From positions 124,001-188,000 of the forward strand of contig JAUTXW010002173.1 of the NCBI GenBank assembly GCA_030620095.1: a stretch of DNA of 64,000 nucleotides, written 5' to 3'. The notes under the pieces were generated by a model. The model was not told where the DNA came from. It saw nothing but the letters and a program-made list of their open reading frames with translations, and made no database searches. The number at the start of each line of letters is the position of its first letter. The stretch's first letter is position 1. Source of the DNA: Kuschelorhynchus macadamiae (Eukaryota; Arthropoda; Insecta; Coleoptera; Curculionidae). The position numbers were made by a program, and so were the translations under genes. Below are positions 57,770-64,000 of the stretch, piece after piece.

Positions 57770-58705
57770 ACGTATGCCATCAGCTAGTACCACCAGATAC
57801 ATTATGAAGCAATTTGATGAAACCAAAAGTCTCATGCGAAAAAAGAGGACTAACTCTAGAAATGAACAGGAAGATTTGAATATCTTACTTTTCTTTGAAG
57901 GTAAAATTTTCTCTAAATTATTATTTCCAAATACAACCCCTGATATATTCTCGTCTTACTGGCGGATCCAGGGGCAGTGGGGGGGCAGAGGACCTCAAAT
58001 CTCAAGACATTAAGAAAAAACGAAATGTGTCATAACATTTTACTGTAATTTTCCAGTACGTAGGTACAACTGCTTTGTTGATTGTTTGTTTAGGTTAGTT
58101 AATTTTTTATGTTAATATTTTTTATGTTGATTTTGCGCGTGTCACAATATTATGTACATACCTGTATAAATGTTGACCTAGTTCGTTGGATACCTAGATA
58201 AATGTACTTAATTTATGATCGTCTGCCCCCCTCAAATGTATTTCTGGATCCGCCAATGCTGACGCTGCGTTATATTTTTATGGATCCTGCTAAACAATTT
58301 TCACCGCTTTGAAATATTATAAATTTCACCCATATCAGTTCATGCCGGTACAGAATTTAAGTGAAAACAATATGAGGCAAAGCTTCCGATATTGCGAAGA
58401 CATGGTAAGGCATATCAGAGAAGATGTTGATTTTTTTTAAATAGGATAATTTTTACGGATGAAGTTTCTTTTACCACATGTTTAATAGAAAAAATAAGCA
58501 TTATTCAGCACCCGAAAATCCTCACAAAATACAGGCAGTAAGAATTATTGGACCAATTATTTTTGATGAGAATTGAAATGGTGAGAGATATTTAAATTTA
58601 ATATAAAATGACGTAGAAAATCATCTAGAGAATATTCCTGTAGGTTGGTACAATAATATTCAAAGATCGAAGATTTTATTTCCAACTCTATTAACAGTAA
58701 AAAAG
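57770..58705 (+). pseudogene. Mariner (DUF4817-type) transposase, split by a nested MITE
   Basis: The N-terminal part (57774-57950) has RYIMKQFDETKSLMRKKRTN and NEQEDLNILLFFEG, the linker between DUF4817 and the helix-turn-helix. After the MITE, ILKYYKFHPYQFMPVQNLSE and YCEDMVRHIREDVDFF continue. After a stop, IIFTDEVSFT has the first catalytic Asp with LIEKISIIQ; later blocks (YWTNYF, NIPVGW-like) are in other frames. The second and third Asp blocks are missing, so the C-terminal half is deleted. Confidence 0.72.
57958..58257. mobile_element. Nested MITE, ~0.3 kb, ends TGGCGGATCCAG
   Basis: The left end CTGGCGGATCCAGGGGCAGT and right end TTCTGGATCCGCCAATG are inverted. It is inserted within the mariner transposase, since mariner motifs continue on both sides. 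The hAT-like class is inferred from the TGGCGG ends; the target duplication is not clear. Confidence 0.7.
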
Positions 58706-59382
58706 GAGAAATATTTTTAATTGTATAAATAACCAAGGAGGATACATAGAAAATATGTAAAATCTGTTGGTAATATTTTTACCTCTATTATGTTTCTTCT
58801 TTTTTTTTCTTTTCTTGATAAGCTATATTATTATTGGAATAAAGGAGTCGAATTATTTGATATTTCGGTTCTTCGGTAGGTATATCCCATATCAAGTCTA
58901 AATTGTTCTTTTTATTAGTAATAACCATATGAGTTCACCTATATTGAAATGTCACAACGACAATATTAATATTAGATGTTTGTTTTCCATGCCGCCTTAA
59001 TATAATGAACGATTAATACAATAATTCTTTAAACTCAATTATTTCGAAAATGGCTCATCCAAATATCAACAATGTATATATTCTTAAATCAGAAAGAAAG
59101 TGTCTTTCATTCGAGATATATACAGGGTGTTCCATTTAAATAAATATAAGTGTTATAATTTTCTGCACTTTACGATGAGCATTTATTTTTTGCGACATTT
59201 CAAGAAGATAATATGCAAAAAACCCTTTAATTTTTGTATTTAAGGTTTTTTGTAGCTCCTAAAATAAGGCCTCAAGGTAGGGCACAAAATATAAAAAAAC
59301 CCTGTACACTGTCAACTACAACTGGTTAACACATTTTGTATATAGTATGTTGAAACGTTTAATACAATTTTTTATAAAAAAA

Positions 59383-59657
59383 AAATAAAACCGACTTCAA
59401 AAAAAAGTGCACTAAAAAGTGAAAAATAGTATTTTATTTCATTTTGAAAATTTTACTCAGTAAAGTCGGCGCCAAACTTATTCTTAATTACCGAACAATA
59501 AAATATATTTGTACTGAGTGTTTTGATATCTAATACCATGAGAATAATGTGTTACTGTCTATCAGTTTTCCGTCTTCACAGAGTAAAATTTTGCAGATTA
59601 AATAGAATATTATTTATCACTCTTTAGTGCATTTTTTTGAAGTCGGTTTTATTTTTT
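59383..59657. mobile_element. MITE, ~0.28 kb, ends TAAAACCGACTTCAAAAAAA
   Basis: The left end AATAAAACCGACTTCAAAAA with 'gtgcactaaaaagtg' is mirrored at the right by 'cactctttagtgcatttttt' and GAAGTCGGTTTTATTTTT. It lies between two mariner elements. Non-coding. Confidence 0.8.
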
Positions 59658-60576
59658 GTATTTTATCTTTTTTAGTTCTGTTTATACGAGTTTCATTGTA
59701 AGTCCACTGGATATTGTGTAACATCATTATATAACAAGATGTCTCATTATACAATATACATACTTTTTCTTCCTGATAGAACGGCGAAAGCATTAATATT
59801 CAAATCAAATTTAAAAAAAATCATATATTATTCAATGTAACGTGTAAACCGTTCAATATTGCCCTATTCCGCCATTTTAAACATTTCTCCAATATGCTTG
59901 TTATGGGACCACTTCGGTAATATCCTAAATATTTCCTGAAGATTTTATCCAAATTGGTCTCACGGAATGATCGATGTACAGGGTGTCCCAAATTCGAAGG
60001 TGACCATTGGGATCTTGGAAACCGTAAGAGATACGAAAAAGTTTAAATTATGGCAAAGTTGCGTATTTTGGTGCTCAATAAAATGCCATTTGGAAATTGA
60101 AAAAATTCCGACTAATTTCGGAGATAACCGAAAAAAACCGAAAGTTCAAATTTTTTCATTTTTTTTCTGCTGACTTTATTTAAAGAGATATTGCAAAGCA
60201 AATTGCACTTTTTCATTGCCACTTTTTTAGTTTTTTAAAGTGGCGTTATTACTTTTTTTATTTGACGTTTCGGTTTTTCGGATCCATCATCAAGTTCATT
60301 TTTTTAAATGCGGACCTGGATTTTTTATTTCAAATTTCGAAAGAGCTCGAAATTCTAAGCACAACAATATATCACACATATTATTTCAATAAATTATAAG
60401 GCTTTAAAATTAATAAAAACAAAATTTAATGTTAAAAAACGTTAGGTGGCTATGAAACAAACTCTAGAAAAAAAAAAACATCTGATTATTATTTTGAGTT
60501 ACGTTACTATGGTGATTTACAGTGACATTTTCTTTTATCGTTTTTATTATTTATTGTGCGTTATAACTAATAAAAA

Positions 60577-61668
60577 ATGTTTACCAAATTAGAAAAACGT
60601 GATATGCTACGAATTTATTACAAATTAAATCGAAACTCTAGACTTTCAAGTCAATAATATTTTATTCAATATCCCGAGCGAAGACAGCCTCATGAAAATT
60701 ATTTTGCTAGCTTTGGAAGCTTTAACAAACCTAGAAATAAATATGGTCGTAGAGTTGATGAAAATGAAGAGGAAAACATCATTAATACGGGAAAATAATA
60801 AAGTTTTAATTTAATTTTATATCTTATACTTTTTTTTCATTTAAGGTCAATAATGCTCCTAGGGGGTCAACTAGGTTTTACGAAAATGAGTTGCAAATAC
60901 CTAGAATGCGAATATGGCGCACATTACAAGCCAATAAGTATCGACCATACAAAATTCACCTTAGTCAAAAAATTAGACCAGGTGACGATATCCGACGAAT
61001 GGATTTTTGTAACTGGCTTCAAAATAAATGCGAGGAAGATAACAATTTTTTTATCTAAGGTAATTTGGACTGACGAGTGTAATTTTACAATCTATGGAAT
61101 CTTTAACCGACATAATGAGCATTATTGGTCGGTAGATAACCCTCATCAACATCAGGAAGTAAGAGCACAAGGAAGAGTATCTTTCAAAGTATGGGTCGGG
61201 ATGTGGCGCAATAAAATTCTAGGTCCAATAATATATGAAGGTACCCTAACGTCAAATAGATATCGCGAATTAATATTAGAAAACGTTGTTGAACTGCTCG
61301 AAAACGAGCCACAAAATATTTTGCGACAGTTGTGGTGGCAGCAGGATGGTGCACCACCGCATAATGGACGTGAAGTTGCACAATTTTTAGATGCCTTGTT
61401 TCCAAATAAATGGATCGGAAATACTGGACCTGTGCGATGGCCTGCGAGAAGTCCTGATCTTAATCCGTTGTATTTCTTCTTATGGGGGTTTCTACAAAAT
61501 CGTTTATATCGCAATATACCCGATAACATTAACCAACTTCAAGAAAATTTAATCAGCGAGGTTAGAGCCATTCCTGCTAGAATCATACAACGGGCGATAT
61601 TAAAAATTCGTAGACTTGCAGCAAAATGCATTGAAGCACAGGGTTTTCAGTTTGAATACCTTTTATAA
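60577..61668 (+). pseudogene. Mariner (DUF4817-type) transposase, near-complete, one stop plus frameshifts
   Basis: It starts MFTKLEKRDMLRIYYKLN with a stop at 60655, then QYPERRQPHENYFASFGSFN and NKYGRRVDENEEENII (DUF4817), two stops at 60797. Read in the frame from 60852: STRFYENELQIPRMRIWRTL, QANKYRPYKIHLSQKI and DFCNWLQNKCEEDNNF. A run of seven T (61046-61052, six expected) then shifts the frame to SKVIWTDECNFTIYGIFNRH. WWQQDGAPPHNGREVAQFL and PARSPDLNPLYFFLWGF follow. All three catalytic Asp are present (TDE, QQD, SPD) with 36 residues between the second and third. The C-terminus ends IEAQGFQFEYLL, the normal family end. A few single changes separate it from an open frame; not intact as it stands. 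Confidence 0.9.
61046..61052 (+). other. Frameshifting T7 run in the transposase
   Basis: The upstream frame reads ...EEDNNF then stops at once; the downstream frame reads ...LSKVIWTDE. A six-T run would keep both in one frame. Either a real mutation or a homopolymer sequencing error. Confidence 0.8.
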
Positions 61669-62415
61669 TATGTAATTATTTTTGTATACTTTAGTTTTAA
61701 AAATTCGATAAGTTTGTTTATTTATGTTGTCACTTCTGATATACCTAGCTTTAGTTTTTTCTAAATAAAGGTTACAAACAATTTTTGTGTTGTTCTATTA
61801 AACGGTTGCTACAACGTTGGCGCGTTATAGCTGTGTGTTACAGTTAAAAAAAAAACATTACAATGAGTATTATATTAGTAAACGTCAGTATAAATCTCCA
61901 TGGTAACTTAAAATAATAATTTCATGGATTTATTATTGTTTCATAGCCACCTTAACGTATTTTAAATATATGTTTTTACCAATTTTAGAGTATTATAATT
62001 GATTAAAATAATATGTGCGATATATTGTTGTGCTTAGAATTTCGAGCTCTTTCGAAATTTGAAATAAAAAATCCAGGTCCGTATTTAAAAAAATGAACTT
62101 GATGATGGATCCGAAAAACCGAAACGTCAAATCAAAAAAGTAATAACGCCACTTTAAAAAACTGAAAAAGTGGCAATGAAAAAGTGCAATTTGTTTTGTA
62201 ATATCTCTTTAAATAAAGTCAGCAGAAAATAAATAAAAAAATTTGAACTTTCGGTTTTTTTCGGTTATCTCCGAAATTAGTCGGAATTTTTTCAATTTCC
62301 AAACGGCATTTTATTGAGCACCAAAATACGCAACTTTGCCATAATTTAAACTTTTTCGTATCTCTTACGGTTTCCAAGATCCCAATGGTCACCTTCGAAT
62401 TTGGGACACCCCGTA

Positions 62416-64000
62416 CAGTGTTATTTTTTATAATTTGCCACCCCCTGGGAGGCTTATTTTTTCAAGATACAAAGAAATGGTTCCTACGAAAGTTATAGGG
62501 AATTTCCTAAGGATTTACAATTTTAAAAACAAAAGACGATCGGAATCGACGTCAACTTTGTTATTTTAAATGGGACACCCTGTATTTTTTGACATTTTTG
62601 AATTTTCCTCATTCTCCGCTTTCAAAAAATGTATAATTGTCTATATTCGAAACAGTAGTTTTTGACTTATTTCGCTTTAAAGTTACCACATATGACAATT
62701 TCACAGATATGCAGCCATACTTAAATCGCGGTACCCACGAAATGATGAAATCGCTTTACTAAGAAAAACAAAACACTTACTTTTATTCGTAAGTAAAATA
62801 TTTTATTGATTTTACGAAAATCGAGGTTCTACATCCGTTCAGTGCTAAAAAAATCGATACCGCCCGTATAAAATTACACTAGTGCAACTATTAACCAACG
62901 ATCATCTTAACGCCTCCAGTTCTGTGAGGATATGCTGACTAGACTGAGGCAAGATGTTTTTATTCAGAAGGATTTTGTGGTCTGAGACTTGTTTTACCAC
63001 CGCCGGAATGTTTAATAGAAAAAACAAGCACCATTGGGCAACAAGAAATCCACATATAATTGAAGAGCGAAAGAGACAAGGGCGGAAGTCAATAAATATG
63101 TGGTGCGGCATCTTGGGAAACCAAATTATTGGTCCGATATTTATTGAGGGTATATTAACGGGGGAACGATATTTAAATCTATTAAATAACGAAATTGAGC
63201 ATTTCCTTTAAACACTTATAACCAAATAATTTGGCACCAAGATAGCGCACCACCACACAACATTCGAGAGGTTACATATTTTTTAAATGCTCGATATTAT
63301 TTGTGGATTGGCAAATATGGCCATACTTATTCGCCCGCGAACAGTCCCGACCTCCAACCTTTGAACAATTTTTTGTGGGGATACCTTAAGGATAAAGTGT
63401 ATCATAATAGAACGGACAGTATTGACAAGTTGCTACAAAAAATAGTGTATGAAATTAGGGTTTTAAGTACAGTCCCACCTTCATTAGCCAAGCAATTAGA
63501 AAACTGGAAAGAGTGTTTTAAAATTGCTTGGATAATGGAGGGGGTCACGTAAATAGGCTGTAAAAATATTAATTCCTAGTTCTTGTTTTGTTTTTGGTTG
63601 TTCGTTTGTTTGTTACCGTTGTATTAGTAGGTATATAGGTATATATAATCACATTAAATATATTTTTTTTACAAATTACTGTTTTGTTTTTGTTGGTGAC
63701 ATTCCATGGGTAAGGCGATTTAAGTATCCGTGGATTGCGTTCACGTCCAACAGGACTCCTTTGTTTTTTAGTTACCATTTCATCATTTCATAGGTACCGC
63801 GATTTAAGTATGGCTGTATATATGTGAAATTGTCATATGTGGTAAATTTAAAGTGGAATAAGTCAAAAACTACTGTTCCGAATATAGACAAATTATATAT
63901 TTTTGGAAAGGGAAAAATGAGGAGAATCCAAAAAAAAAACAAAAAATACAGGGTGTCCCATTTAAAATAACACAGTTGATGGTGATTTAGTGATTTTTCG
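62416..64000 (+). mobile_element. Fourth mariner-type element, runs off the window
   Basis: It begins CAGTGTTATTTTTTATAATT directly after the TA that ends the preceding element. Inverted repeats include 'ttgttattttaaatgggaca' and 'ccctgta' (62555-62585), mirrored at 63948-63975, and 'ccatacttaaatcgcggtac' mirrored at 63793-63812. The right outer end lies beyond 64000. Confidence 0.78.
62830..63552 (+). pseudogene. Mariner (DUF4817-type) transposase, truncated, first catalytic Asp missing
   Basis: A plus frame from 62954 has LFRRILWSETCFTTAGMFNR, HHWATRNPHIIEERKRQGRK, SINMWCGILGNQIIGPIFIE and ILTGERYLNLLNNEIEHFL, ending at a stop at 63209. One frame over it continues NTYNQIIWHQDSAPPHNIRE and VTYFLNARYYLWIGKYGHTY, then SPANSPDLQPLNNFLWGYLK to 63552. 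The second and third Asp (HQD, SPD) are present, with 35 residues between. The first block reads WSETCF where relatives have WTDE or FTDE: the Asp codon is absent. The N-terminus (DUF4817 and helix-turn-helix) is mostly missing. Confidence 0.85.

Larger units (their letters stand above)
57249..59304 (+). mobile_element. Mariner-type element with ~390-bp terminal inverted repeats, 2.06 kb
   Basis: The left end TACAGGTTTTTTTTTT (TA at 57247) and right end AAAAAAACCCTGTA (TA at 59305) head inverted repeats of roughly 390 bp. Shared blocks include 'attttgtgccctatgtaaag', 'gtcgcaaaaaataaatg', 'ggaacaccctgta' and 'gatatttggatgagcc'. A 0.3-kb MITE is nested inside, splitting the transposase. Confidence 0.82.
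59979..62413 (+). mobile_element. Mariner-type element with ~550-bp terminal inverted repeats, 2.44 kb, TA-flanked
   Basis: The left end CAGGGTGTCCCAAATTCGAA (TA at 59977-59978) and right end 'ttcgaatttgggacaccccg' (TA at 62414-62415) head inverted repeats running to about 60540 and from about 61870. Similarity is high for the first ~480 bp, with 'accattgggatcttggaaac', 'aagttgcgtattttggtgct' and 'cgaaattctaagcacaacaa' on the left. Both ends and both TA sites are intact. This is the best-preserved element in the window. Confidence 0.92.

Noticed and set aside
60260..60310. Hammerhead-like pattern in the mariner inner repeat (minus strand TTGATGATGG...CCGAAACGTC), also at about 26035 and 62095
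   Set aside because: The core and GAAA are roughly in order, but stem III and the cleavage site do not form, so a ribozyme is not supported.

Overview
This is a repeat-dense, AT-rich animal window, almost certainly from an insect. The only clearly recognisable host gene is a pickpocket-type DEG/ENaC sodium channel, an arthropod gene family. The mobile elements also fit an insect genome: Tc1/mariner elements with a DUF4817-type N-terminus, ZMYM1-like hAT, Penelope-like (PLE), RTE-type LINE, BEL/Pao, Crypton and Transib-like. A beetle is plausible, but the sequence does not prove it. No rRNA, functional tRNA or CRISPR array is visible.

Layout. 1-13 kb is largely non-coding repeat. It holds an (AT)n tract, a 320-bp foldback with hammerhead-like arms, several copies of a dispersed 'ACTTCCCT...' repeat, a decayed Transib-like transposase, a PLE tail, and two minisatellite blocks whose outer edges are inverted. 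13-24 kb holds two ZMYM1-like hAT elements. One carries a tandem triplication of a ~682-bp block. The other is nearly complete, with an 8-bp target duplication. 25.8-29.2 kb is a nested mariner/Transib-like composite.

30-47 kb is the host locus. Six in-phase exons of a pickpocket channel lie on the + strand (32137-46695). The first and last exons were not found. Its introns are filled with PLE, mariner, Crypton and BEL/Pao remnants, mostly antisense to the gene. The first visible exon starts within about 25 bp of a PLE tail.

47-53 kb holds an antisense RTE-type LINE inserted into the dispersed repeat, a tRNA-like sequence, a second copy of the short hAT and a LINE 3' tail. 53-64 kb opens with a tandem dimer of a 278-bp unit, each copy carrying a well-formed hammerhead ribozyme, bounded by (AT)n tracts. 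It continues with four DUF4817-type mariner elements in a row in the same orientation, each with long terminal inverted repeats.

The observation most worth testing is the hammerhead tandem dimer, a retrozyme-like unit, together with hammerhead-like hairpins in the foldback and PLE tails of the same window. All transposase genes here are broken by stops or frameshifts, so none is expected to be active as it stands.
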